This document shows, piece by piece, positions 28,990-44,783 of a stretch of 64,000 bases of DNA. Where the stretch lies: contig HG738139.1 in assembly GCA_000499405.2 (NCBI GenBank), forward strand, positions 16,530,858 through 16,594,857, written 5' to 3'. Below the pieces are notes generated by a model that saw only the letters and a program-made list of their open reading frames with translations, did not search any database and was not told the origin of the DNA. The stretch's first letter is position 1; each line of letters starts with the position of its first letter. Source of the stretch: Onchocerca volvulus. Taxonomy: Eukaryota > Nematoda > Chromadorea > Rhabditida > Onchocercidae. The translations under genes and the position numbers were made by a program.

Positions 28990-29407
28990 CATTTGTGCAA
29001 CGCAACTACATTCCCCACAAATCAAAAAATAAACGAATCACATTTCTCACAAAGCAAAAAACAAATGAAAAGCTTGAATTGCTCGCCTTAATTATTTAAA
29101 AGCATTTACCCACTGGAATGCAACGTGTATAAAAATTTGAAATCAATCGATGAATATTTAAAAACATACGCTTATTCGACTGCAACTTTGTGTCAAAATT
29201 TCAAAGCAATAGGTTAAGGACTTTCCGATATTTAAGATTTTGAATATAGATAATGTGCGTGTTTAAGAATTTACGGAGGTTTAAGATTTTGAACAAACGA
29301 ACATTGACATTTCTGCTTATATAGATTAGCTGGAGCCGGACACGCGAAGTGTGGTCGGCCTCCATAGATAGCTGGATCAGCCATGCGGAGCATGGCCGGC
29401 CAGCTAG
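28990..29407 (+). mobile_element. Helitron 3' fragment inside the BEL element
   Basis: Resembles the 3' parts at 46370-46575 and 48480-48720: repeated tracts such as GATTTTGAACAAACGAACATT followed by ATATAGATTAGCTGG. It ends with a hairpin (CCATGC GGA GCATGG), eight bases, then CTAG at 29404-29407 and T, the layout expected of a Helitron 3' end. The LTR starts two bases after CTAG. The left limit is approximate. Confidence 0.65.
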
Positions 29408-29408
29408 T

Positions 29409-29704
29409 TGATAATTAAATAATTTTAAGGGAGGAATTGTTCACAAAGAAAAAAAAAATGTTACGACAGCTTAATTGAATTCAAAGATGGTTACAGAAAT
29501 ACAAGCACAAGATTAATGACTTTGTTAGCTGTAAATGGAAACGTTTAGATGTGGTTATAAATTAGCATGGGATATAGCACACAATGAGAAATAATTTTAT
29601 AGATGATGACTCACTAAAAAATTCTACAAATTTTTAATCAATTGATCATATAATTTTCCATAATAATTAGTTTTAGTAGGGCATTAATTTCGATTTTCCC
29701 GGCA
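29409..29704 (-). repeat. 5' LTR of the BEL/Pao element
   Basis: Partner of 25283-25578. On the element's strand it starts TGCCGGGAAAA and ends TTATCA, keeping the TG...CA form that the other copy has partly lost. The primer-binding site expected just inside it has been replaced by Helitron sequence. Confidence 0.85.
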
Positions 29705-31155
29705 CCTATATTGTCATATTTGCTTCATTTGTTGTATGTTTATTATAATCCTTCTCCCTTTTCATCTCGCAAATTCTTTTTGGGAATCACTTAGAATGTA
29801 TAGATTGACATGTTCGTGCAAATTAATAAATAGACTGTTCCGGAATTCCGGTTCATCGGTGGTATTTGCTTTTCTAGACTAAAATTCTACTTTTATAACG
29901 CCACTGATTCTAGCGCCTGCACAAAACTATCGTTAATAATCATGATTTGTACAGTGAAGTCGAACAAGAATTACGCAAAACTCTATAAAACAATTATTAT
30001 TCATTAAGCACTCATGATGATATGGTATGATAGCGAAAGGATTCATAGATCTAGAAGGAACTGCTCGCGAGATGTTTTCACCAGACATCAAATCAGCTAA
30101 TAAATATCATGCTCCATGAAATAAGGAAAACTATCTTCGCCGTTCCTATGGATTCACACAACCAAACTATTTGCTGCAAAGATGGAGATAATAAAACTTT
30201 CTATGCTATCTTTGAACATATTTTGACCTTACCACAATAGAGCCAACCCTTTACCTTAAGACTGTTTTTTTCTTCTTTGCTCGGGATCGAGAATGGCATA
30301 CTCCTAATATTCACACATTTCTTAAAATCTGATATCAGATTTGAAAGATTTTAAGACTCTCATAAAAATTTTATTTTTATGCTGAAAATCCCATGTCAAA
30401 TTTTGTAATTTCACTTCAAACATAGCAATAAATTATAAATAAAATTGTTCGTCTAGTCATATCACATTCCTCGATCATTTTATTCTTCATACTTACTTCC
30501 GTATATATATATATATATATATATATTCCGTCTATATATATATATATATAGTATGAAGAATAAAATATATATATATATATATATTACAAATCAAATATTA
30601 TTTTGCTCCACCAAATCATAATATAACATAATTAGAGGATTTAGAAATTCATCGAACGATATCAAGCAAAAGAAAATCATTGAATAACAGCAAACAAAAT
30701 AACAACTGAATCAAATCGTCGTTACAAAAACTACTAACTGAACTTTGGAACAATGAAAAAAAGTCGTCAAAACACTATTGTTATAGTTAGAAAATTTATT
30801 TCTCAAAAACCTATGAAATTCATTTATTATAAATGCAAATTATCATCTGGAATGAGAAATAAATCGGTACGAAGAAAGATCTATATAAAAAAAAGGACTA
30901 TTCTCTGCTTTGATGTATTGACACTTTTCTCCAAAATTTTTGAGAGTGAGAAGTCGAGCAAATCTTATTATTTTTATTAATCAGATATTACCGAAATTTA
31001 TCTTTCATTATGCAGTAAATATCGAGTTACCAAAATTAAGTCAAATCTTATAAATGGCAAAAGACCTTATAACTTCAACGTTACTCTCCGTCTTTTGTCA
31101 CTTGTCCATTTTCAATCATCCTGACGGAAATAAAAAATCGAAGCATCAAATTAAG
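29705..31155. other. Intergenic region with AT-rich palindrome
   Basis: No gene seen. It covers the downstream flank of rpom-1 (which ends at 31156 on the minus strand) and the AT microsatellite palindrome at 30477-30566. Open frames at 30753 and 31054 lack supporting features; the latter overlaps the rpom-1 terminal exon in the wrong sense. Confidence 0.5.
30477..30566. repeat. Palindrome with (AT)n tracts
   Basis: A 17-base arm, ATTTTATTCTTCATACT (30477-30493), is perfectly repeated in inverse at 30550-30566. Between them lie two (AT)n runs around a TTCCGTC interruption, and a further (AT)n run follows to about 30584. The unit could extrude as a cruciform and is a likely slippage hotspot. 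Confidence 0.85.
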
Positions 31156-34100
31156 TTACGAAAAAAAATAGATGGAGTGTCGTACAGCGTCCAGATCAAG
31201 CATCCCCTGTCGCACTTTTGGTGTGAATATTTTCCGTAGTTCTTGGAACTCCTCGTTCAACATAACAGTACGTAACCAATTCGGCAAATATTTCTGACGG
31301 AAGAACTAGAAAGCAAAAAAAAAGTATATGTAAGTAAAGAAATTAAAAAATAAAATAAACTGCAAAAGAACAGAGATCACATCACTTCAAATCTTACCTC
31401 TGCGCACTGTTTCACTAGTGGTTCGCTGTGCAACTGCACGAATTGTTCTCTACATATCTTATTCATCTGATCCACTTCACAAGCATGGGTCCAATAACAA
31501 TCGTGTACTGCTGCAAATGTAATACCCAGCCGTCGGCAATATAAAGTAGTTAGCATCATATGGGTTGAATCCATCGAATGTATGAAATTTGGAGGAAATG
31601 CATTTACCTGTGAAATAATTTCCATTATTTCCTGATGAAAGGTGAGATTTTCTACAACAATAAAATGACGAGTATTTAATATGCCGCAAGGATAAATTTA
31701 ACTTAGATAACTAACATATCTAACAAAAACGTCCAAAAAATAACTAAAAAATATCCAAAGATATAACTGAAAATAGGTTATATATAATATTAATAAGGCA
31801 TTAAATACTACAAAAATTATAATAACTGATATTAGCGTAGAATTATCTTTGCTGCTTAATACCACTCTCTTCTGTCCCTTTCTCTGCTTCCGTCTTTTTC
31901 AAAACTACATAATTCCTTATTTTACGATGAATTTATTTAAGCCCATATTTACGAGACTACACAGCGATGTTTCATAGATTAAAAAACGTAAAAGAAAAAA
32001 TCTGATTTAAATTATAAATCTTGCCTTAAGCGAAATGAAGTGATAAACAAACCTGTTTAATCGACTTAGGTAATCGATAAACTTTATTTTCTTCCATTTC
32101 TGTCTCCAAATAGGGTTGATAAACGGGTAAACCGAGAGGAGTAATCCATTCCACAGTATGCATCAATTTTACAATAGCTTCCGCACAACCGCGAAACCAG
32201 TCTTTCATTTTCCTGATTTGAGAATAAAGAAATAAACAACAGTTATGCTATTTAAAATATTATGAGAAATGAGAAAAGTGGACAGAAAAACAACTAAATA
32301 AAAAGGAAAGCTGAATCTTACATCGAACTAGTAAAAGCGTCGTTTAAACTTCGAAAAGTCTTGTCTGCCAAATAGGTCGCATATTTCATGCGCTGAAAAA
32401 TAAATGGAGTCAGATTCCAAGAAACGAAAAAACAGCAAGATTTCTTTTTCTTAAAACTAGATGCATATAATGATTGTTTTACAGTATATCATTCCCCAAT
32501 TCAACAAACAGGCTAAAAGGCAATACTTCGTCCGGTTCCATTCCAATCGTTTTCAGTTGTCTTTCGATTTGTCTCCTTGCTCCGTTCATTGTTACGCCGT
32601 AAACAGTGGTCATTACTGTTTGTTTTATCACCTGAAGAGCATCACTGTGTAAAAGACTTGTTTCCGACAGATCTTCTAAGTTTTAATAAATTCCAAAAAA
32701 GCCTGATTTAATATACCTTTCTGGAAACAGAACCTGGCATAACGGTACGCAGCGATAATGCCACATCATGAGCTTCAGAATCGAGATTTTGCTCATCTTT
32801 CAAACGTTTCTGTTCTACTCTAAAACGCATTATAACTTTAAAGAGTCATATTGATAAATGTTAATTTTAATTGAAATTTCTAAATAGTAAGAATGGCACA
32901 CCTCATGGCAACACTGGAATAAACATCAGATGGCTTTTCGGCTGGTACTAAGTTCACTTCTTTTCCACCTTCTTGATCCCTGCCCAGTGCTGCATAATGC
33001 TGCAAACCATTGCATGAACCATCTTGATATATTGGTAAATGACTAATAAAAGTCGTCGGATCATCTGCAAAATATAGAAATAGATAAATACCATGCGCAG
33101 ATGAGGTAAAAAAACAAATTTTGAAGAAAACAATGATAAATATAAAAGTAATTTCAGCTTTGCAAAGAGCGGTGGATTTCAAATACTCAAATTGCTGATC
33201 AGAATGGATAACAGAAGATACGATGGTCCAAAATATAAGTTGTTTTTCGCAGATTATTTCCTGCTCGTGACGCATTAGCATTCTATTATACTGTTCCAAA
33301 AACATCAAAATCATTTAAATAAATTTACTCTCAAAGCCCAATAAAAAATTGAAGAAAGTGCCTAATACGACAAAGCAGAATTTATTCAGATCATATCCAT
33401 TTTAGTAGAATGATTTCATTGCAAAACTCGGACAAATACAACAGCTAAAAATTGCAGTCACTTAAAAACTGTAAAGAAGACTAATAAAATATGTAAGTCA
33501 ACAAAAGAATAGCATGGAGAATTTAAGTAAGGTCAATAATAATGAATAAACATTCATAAACACAGGAAAGTTGCCTATTATATCCAATAAGATGACTACA
33601 GTAAAAAAGTGACACCCACTAAGAAAATGATATTTGTATTTAAAAAAAAAACTTAAGTTTAGCAAATGATTTTCAAACTACCGAAATGTAGAAAAAATAG
33701 TATGTGTACTCGTAAACTTCAATAAAAAAACTTACTAGTTTGCAAAGCATTTCTAATTTCAATACACGCAGATAATGTTTGCCACGGTTCTTCCGATTTC
33801 GTCCACCACATTTCGCCTAGATGATAAATACGAATCAAATTTCCAACTTCCAAAATGTGAAATATATTATTAATATCGATCACAGTGTTATGATTACCTG
33901 ATAAGGGGTTGTTCGCACTTTCCAGAATTTTCGGCAGCATTTCGTCAGCATATAATGCACGGATGAAATTCGATTCTTTCTTTAAAATACCCGTTAAATT
34001 TATACAATGAAGTTTCAACCATCGCAAACCATCGTGACCCAGCGGTCGACCTGAAGTGATGAAAGTCAAATGTGATGAAAATTTATTAGACTCATCTTTC

Positions 34101-37100
34101 ACATGTACTCTTACGTTTTCTTAATGAGTAAACGTCATATTCAATATGGATGTCATGTTTTCTGAAAAAAACGAACCTTCCGCAAAGACTAACAATGAGC
34201 GGTTTAAATCATCACCCATATGATTCAAATAAGGACTTATCGGATATACACGTCCTCGAAAATCCATATTATGCGGAAAGAAAAGAACACTTCTTTTAAA
34301 ATGATTTGCCATCGTCAAGCGATAAAGCAACCAGCACCATAAGGAATTTAACTCGTTTCTGAAAGCTAGCAATAATTGTTTGATATCTCGTCTTTTTACT
34401 ATTAAACTTCGCTTCCTTCTAATTCGGGTCTTGGCTGATTTGGACGTCAGAAAGGCATAGAAGCACAAATGAAAATTGCAAATGCAATTGAGAAAATGTA
34501 ACTTCGAATGACCGTTTAGACAAGCTGTAAAAAAATTCTACTACTGAACAAAGTCGAACTTAATTTTGAACTGGAATTTATTCCGACATGAAATTCTTGA
34601 AAATTTATAACATTTCTCCAAGTACAAAACCTTTTTTTCATAGCTTCATATTTAGCTTTCGAATATTCCCTCCAATCATTTATCGGCAACTCATCTATTT
34701 CCATATTCCCGAATTTAGATACATAATCCGGTATCGAAACACGACCTGGATGAATTGGTATCGATAATTTTTCCAAAAATTCTTCATCCGCTTTTGTTTG
34801 AGCCATTTCAAAAACCTGAAGTCTAGAACAGCGATTGCAACAAAATGTTAAAAAATAAAAGTCACTCAATGGTAGGAAGACAGATATGCATCAGTCAAAA
34901 TCGATTAAAATCAAAAATCATTATAGAAAGAGAGATATGCATCAGTTTTTTCGTTAAGTTTCCTGTCTTACCTCAAGAGCCACATCAAGAACAGGCTCAT
35001 TTATTTTCCACGGTGTAACACCCAAATCATTCAGTGCATCGAAAACTGGCCGAGCTTGTTTGCTGGAAAATTTTTCATAAAAATGATGCTAGCTACTATT
35101 TGAACTATAATTCAAAAATTTATAAAATAATTAAAAGCTTACCGTGACTTCAATCGTTTTTTCATTTCATAATTCACGTTGATAGTTGGATAATCGGGAT
35201 GTGCCCTTAGCACATTGAAAGAAGACCCGTAATACGGCCCACCTTCTCCAGAATCCAACCATGGTCGCGGAGGTACCTATTGTGATTGTATATTTTAAAA
35301 ATAACACAAACAAAAAATACTCATTCAAAAAGAAAAAATTGCTTGGACCTGAAAGAAGGAATAACACGTTTACTGTTACTGGCGGATAAAGATCAAAAAC
35401 AGTTCTCCAGTTTCTCAACAATCCTTTTTCTAATGAAAATTTACATTTTGCCGAAATTCAGAAAAAATTAACAAAGAATAAGCGTTTCATTTGGCAAAAT
35501 ATATTGTCACACCACTTTTTTTTTTGGTTGAGATACTCATTCATGCCTAAATTAAGCAATCTTTTTTACCTAGGATGAACACTGGACAAATATTCTCATA
35601 AATTTATTGAAATAAATTATCATGCAAAATATCCTTACGCGAATATTTAGAATCCGAAGATACAAGACTAGGAAACTAACTTCCATAGGCAACAAATCTG
35701 TGGGGAAAACCATCCATTCAAATTGATGGTTGCTCACAACTTCCATCATTGCGTTACATACTTTTATCATTTTTGTTACGCACAAAACATCTCCATCAAA
35801 CGAACTTTCTTCATTAACAACGTCTTTATAGGAGAATACTGGAATGCATACAGTCTTTCCACCTGCAAAAAATGATGCTATATTTTAAAAATAAATGAGA
35901 AAATTTTTGAATTTTTTCCTGATATATTTTTATTCCTTTTTTGATTTCTCTACTAAATTTTATAAGTTTATCACATACCAGTTTTTACATGCATTTTACA
36001 TGCTTCTAAAATGACAGATGTTAAAAATGAGCCAAGTTGTTCACGTATTCCAGATCCAAAATCAGCACATGGAAGTTTCAGCTGAGGATTTATATGCATT
36101 CGAGAGGAACAATGCATCCACCATTCACGTACAGTATGTTGTCGTGAAATTTCCGGATCCAGAAAATACTTGACATAGTCAGAAAAAATTTCATCTTGCA
36201 TCTGCAATAATCCAAAAATAATGATTAATAAAATTCATACAACTTTGCTTGACTGCTGTGCAATAACATACACTTACCTTAATTATGCCTTTTGACACTT
36301 TTTGTGAAAACATTTGACCAATAATGTTCAAAATTGGACTTGCTAAACTGTAGCGAAATGTGGTTGCAGGAACTAATTCTTCACCTTGGGCACATATTGA
36401 CATTATCGTCGATAGCATAAGCGAAGTGCAAATTTTAAGATCCACAACACTCATGAAATCCTTTACTGCAAAAAATAAATAATGTGAATGCAAAAAATAT
36501 CAAAGTTTGGGGAAATCAGTACAATTCTCTTCGTGTAGTTATAAATAATAAATAAAAATTTACGAGGATATTGACGTAATTCTTCCACCCGTAACATCAA
36601 GCATTCCAACACATTTTTGTACCAATCCCATTGCTTAATCAAGCTTTCCACCGGAATTTCATTCGACTTTCGATTGAAGTTCTTTACAAATAAATAACGA
36701 TCAGCTTCTCTTTGTAATTGTTCAGTAAATTTCTTTGTATACTGATCCTTAAATAGTAATTTACAGTACCAAAAAAAAAAAAAAAAAAAAAAAACTGCCA
36801 ATATTTTAGTTAAATTAAAAAATATACCTCTGTAAGAGCAATATTGGAATATGGTGATCCGTGATATTCATCTCTCGAAGCAGGTTCATGCAAACCACTG
36901 ACAAGTTTGAGATCCTGGAAAAACATTTCTGCAATCTTGATCTGCTATTCACAACAATTTGGACAATTGCCACCCATAAAAGAGTTCAGAAACCAGGTAA
37001 TAAAGAGATTTTATGTATTTTTCACATCTATTTTCATAATTTTTCAGTCATTAATCACGAACATTTCAAGACTTTTACCTTATCATACGGCCATTCTTTC

Positions 37101-38858
37101 TCTTCATCCCTATAGACGACATTTTTGCCAAAAAGTTCACGCTCTCGAAAACGGATCACTATTTGATCCTCATCAGTAAACAAAAATCGGTTGTAAAATC
37201 GTGGTAAGGAACCTAATCCAGCCTGGAAGCATTGTGATGAATATTAAAAGTTTGCACTACATTCAAGTTATACTAATGTTCCCACATTATGCAATCACAA
37301 ATTCAGTATTCGATAAAAAAGTTAAAATTAACCTGGGAAGTTAATTTACGTCTCAGTTCAATGTGTATATCATCAATATCATTCGATTTCCGATCAATTG
37401 TTCGAACTTCAATCCATCTTTCGAAACGATCCAGAAGAAGTATCCAGGCTGCTTTTGTATCATCTCCTTGTATTGGCATTTGCTCCATTAAATTTGCTAG
37501 TGAGAAAAATAGCTGTAGAGACTCTCGTGAGTTTGCCAGTGATTGGTTTCTTGAATAATGACTATACTGACGAGCAACCAATAATAATGCAATACTAAAG
37601 ATCTGAAAAAAAAAAAAGCTCGGAACTTCAAATCCTAGTTATTGCGGATAATCGAAAGACAGAATAATCTACAAAGTCCGGAAAAATCTGAATCAATAAA
37701 TATAACATCCAAAAAGAAAAGATACTTCATCATCTCGTTCCGCAAGCGATTTTTCACTGAGGGAGTCGAGATAAGCATGTGTATAAGCAACTAAATTTCT
37801 GTAATCATCTTTAAGCGCATACCTGTACAAAGAACATGATGAGGCTGAAGATACTAGTATTTTTAATATTATTATAATAAAAGGAAGAAAGAATATTATT
37901 TTCGTCACATATATTTGAATTAAAAAGGGAAAAAAAAGGGAAATTTCGAAAAATAGTTTTATTTTGTGTTATTTTAAAGTAATGATGCTCCATCGTAACT
38001 AATTCAAATTTTTTTTTTTTTGCAAAAAAGATGAATGAAAATATGAGGATATTCTCACTCGCCATGATAAATATTCAGCGAATTTTCATGGAATATCGTT
38101 AATGAGACATAAATGCACTATGGACTATAAAAAATGTATAAAACAATAAACACTTACCGAATCAAATTACATTGTGCCGTGTTTCGTTTCATCAATTCAC
38201 CATACCGTCTATATTCGTTTTTGAGCTCTCGCACAAGGAGTGCTTTTGTCCGTTCTTTCCACGTTGCTTTCTTTTTCACAACTTTTTCTTTTTTCATCGC
38301 TTTTGCAATCGGTACAGTAACTGAAAAAAAAAGAATAACGATATGCTATCGTATTATTCAGATCTACTGTCTGGAAATACTGAACAGTAAAAATTACCGT
38401 ACCGCAAGATGGATAGATAATTCATGGATCACTTACTCTAATTACAAACTACGCTACATTTTACAGAAGGTCAGGAGTTAATCTTTCTGAGAAATGATTT
38501 TCTTAACCATTATGCTACAATTTATGCTTTATGCACAGCAGTTCAAAATAAAAGACATCTATGTGTTTGGTTTGAAATAACATGAAGTTGGAAAATTTTG
38601 TTGAAAAACTGATTTATCCGGTAAGTTTGTTCTGACAGCACTCGAGTAAAACTGCGCAATCCTGAGAGTGCTCGATGAGATTATACAATTCTCAGAGCAC
38701 TCGGGAAAGATTATGTAATTGTGCTATGTAATACTGGGATAATAATCATATATTAAGGAAAAAAGAATATCACCAGTGGATTCTGTCGTATAACAGCATG
38801 CTTTCCGAACGACTTGTTCCATCCATTCCAATTGTTTCAGCACACGGAGATGCTTCAT
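31156..38858 (-). CDS. rpom-1: Mitochondrial DNA-directed RNA polymerase (POLRMT)
   Basis: Twenty-three exons, all phase-consistent (1143 residues): 38858-38774, 38320-38158, 37822-37726, 37602-37333, 37222-37079, 36914-36828, 36747-36564, 36465-36278, 36201-35979, 35862-35681, 35276-35143, 35062-34972, 34815-34631, 34358-34177, 34050-33898, 33816-33736, 33064-32902, 32819-32717, 32631-32506, 32392-32322, 32212-32053, 31607-31398, 31305-31156. It is a single-subunit T7-type polymerase transcribing mtDNA. Catalytic landmarks are intact: [19 protein letters not shown], the palm aspartate in [15 protein letters not shown], the nucleotide-binding helix [41 protein letters not shown] and HDCYWTHA, ending in YFFS. 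The start is uncertain: ATG 38858 follows a TTTTCAG acceptor that may be cis or trans, and no mitochondrial presequence is evident, so an upstream exon may be missing. Intron 15 (33817-33897) remains in frame but interrupts the family alignment. Confidence 0.95.
38638..38722. repeat. Three imperfect ~30-bp units in rpom-1 intron 1
   Basis: Units starting GCACTCGAG, GTGCTCGATGAG and GCACTCGGG follow one another at about 30-base spacing, each continuing into an A/T segment (the last two share GATTAT-x-x-AATT). GAGTGCTC and GAGCACTC are also mutual inverted repeats. Function unknown. Confidence 0.5.
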
Positions 38859-39482
38859 CTGAAAATCGAAATTGCATCAAATCCATCCTTCTACCATCTC
38901 TACCCACCAGAATTTCCAGAATTCATATCGCGATATATTTATGTCATCTCTACCTATCAGGATATCCAGAATCCATACCAAAGCATCCCTGCCCCGCCCG
39001 TCAGGAGAGATTTGTTCTTAACATAACAGACAGCAACTACAGAATTGTTCAACATACACCGCGAGATAGTAAGTTTTTGCGACAGATATTTCTCTCCTAC
39101 TCTCACATTCTCAATCTCTGCTCTTATAATCATACCACTATTTAACCGTCTTTCCCAATCTTTGTTCAAGACAACCTCCTGACTCTCACTATTTTCCGCT
39201 TCTTGTTCCCTCTCCCTATCGTTTAGTCATTGAACCTCTTCTCCTAGCTCATCATTTTCTTAAAAGTGGTAATTTCTATTATTCTTCAATCATTACTACG
39301 CTATTTCTTACTTGCATTTATGACTGCCTCACTCTACAAATCACTAATTCACTGTGCGCTGAAAAGGTTAGATTTTTGCGGGAGATTCGATTTGCTTTGA
39401 AATTTGAAATAGTTGGTGCAGTGATTATCACTCTGATCACTCGTTGTGGTATTTTCATTCTCTGAGACTGTTGGATGACCGG
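38859..39482. promoter_or_regulatory. Divergent intergenic region of rpom-1 and mcm-5
   Basis: 624 bp separate the two divergent starts, so promoter elements for both genes are expected here. No coding exon is convincing. At 38899-38985 a CATCTCTACC...CCAGAAT segment occurs twice about 49 bp apart. An E2F-like site lies at 39373-39384. A CTCTGAG about 15 bases before the mcm-5 ATG may act as acceptor, but it is weak. Confidence 0.4.
39373..39384 (+). promoter_or_regulatory. Candidate E2F-like site upstream of mcm-5
   Basis: TTTTTGCGGGAG about 100 bases before the mcm-5 ATG resembles E2F/DP sites (TTTSSCGC family), which control MCM genes in animals. It is one of few GC-rich words in an AT-rich region, but a single match is weak evidence. 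Confidence 0.3.
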
Positions 39483-44424
<4,942 letters not shown>

Positions 44425-44783
44425 TCTTATCTATCATCATATAGTATTTCGTTCGTATTATGTATTGTTCAAAAACTTCCAAATATCCGAATTTTTTCTA
44501 AAATAACAGATTCCAAGAATACAATGGAATCCTTTCAGAAAAGCTAATTTATACTGAAATGGTTGTATTCAGAAAACTATAAATTTTATTAGAATTATAT
44601 TTTTATATTTTTAGAATTAAAGACAAGATTTTTCATAAACGCTTTTTTTCCGGTGATTAGCAATTCATTAGAGATTAGCAGGATAGATTGTTGCCGTTCG
44701 CTATTGTCTGAAAAATGGATATCTCTAACGAAGTGAACTGAAATAAACCCAACAAGTTCTCATGATTTTGCAAAATTTTCAAT
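44425..44783. other. Convergent 3' ends of mcm-5 and agmo-1
   Basis: 359 bp between the two stop codons, holding both 3' UTRs. No coding signal. The agmo-1 end could extend here if a GTGAGT in its last exon (near 44808) is used as a donor. Confidence 0.5.

Larger units (their letters stand above)
25283..29704 (-). mobile_element. BEL/Pao-type LTR retrotransposon, decayed, minus strand
   Basis: Two near-identical 296-bp LTRs at a constant offset of 4126 bp bound a minus-strand pol remnant. At about 4.4 kb it is short for an intact BEL/Pao element. No gag is found, and protease is at best traces; that 5' internal part is occupied by a Helitron fragment (28990-29407). No clear target-site duplication: TAATA before 25283, CCTAT after 29704. 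High LTR identity suggests recent insertion by nematode standards, although pol carries many stops. Confidence 0.85.

Noticed and set aside
25278..29709. Target-site duplication of the BEL element
   Set aside because: Five-base flanks differ (TAATA and CCTAT), so none is claimed.
33817..33897. Reading through rpom-1 intron 15 as coding
   Set aside because: It stays open and in frame, but the retained residues interrupt the conserved join NPLSG-EMWW, and GTAATC...CATCTAG are acceptable splice sites.
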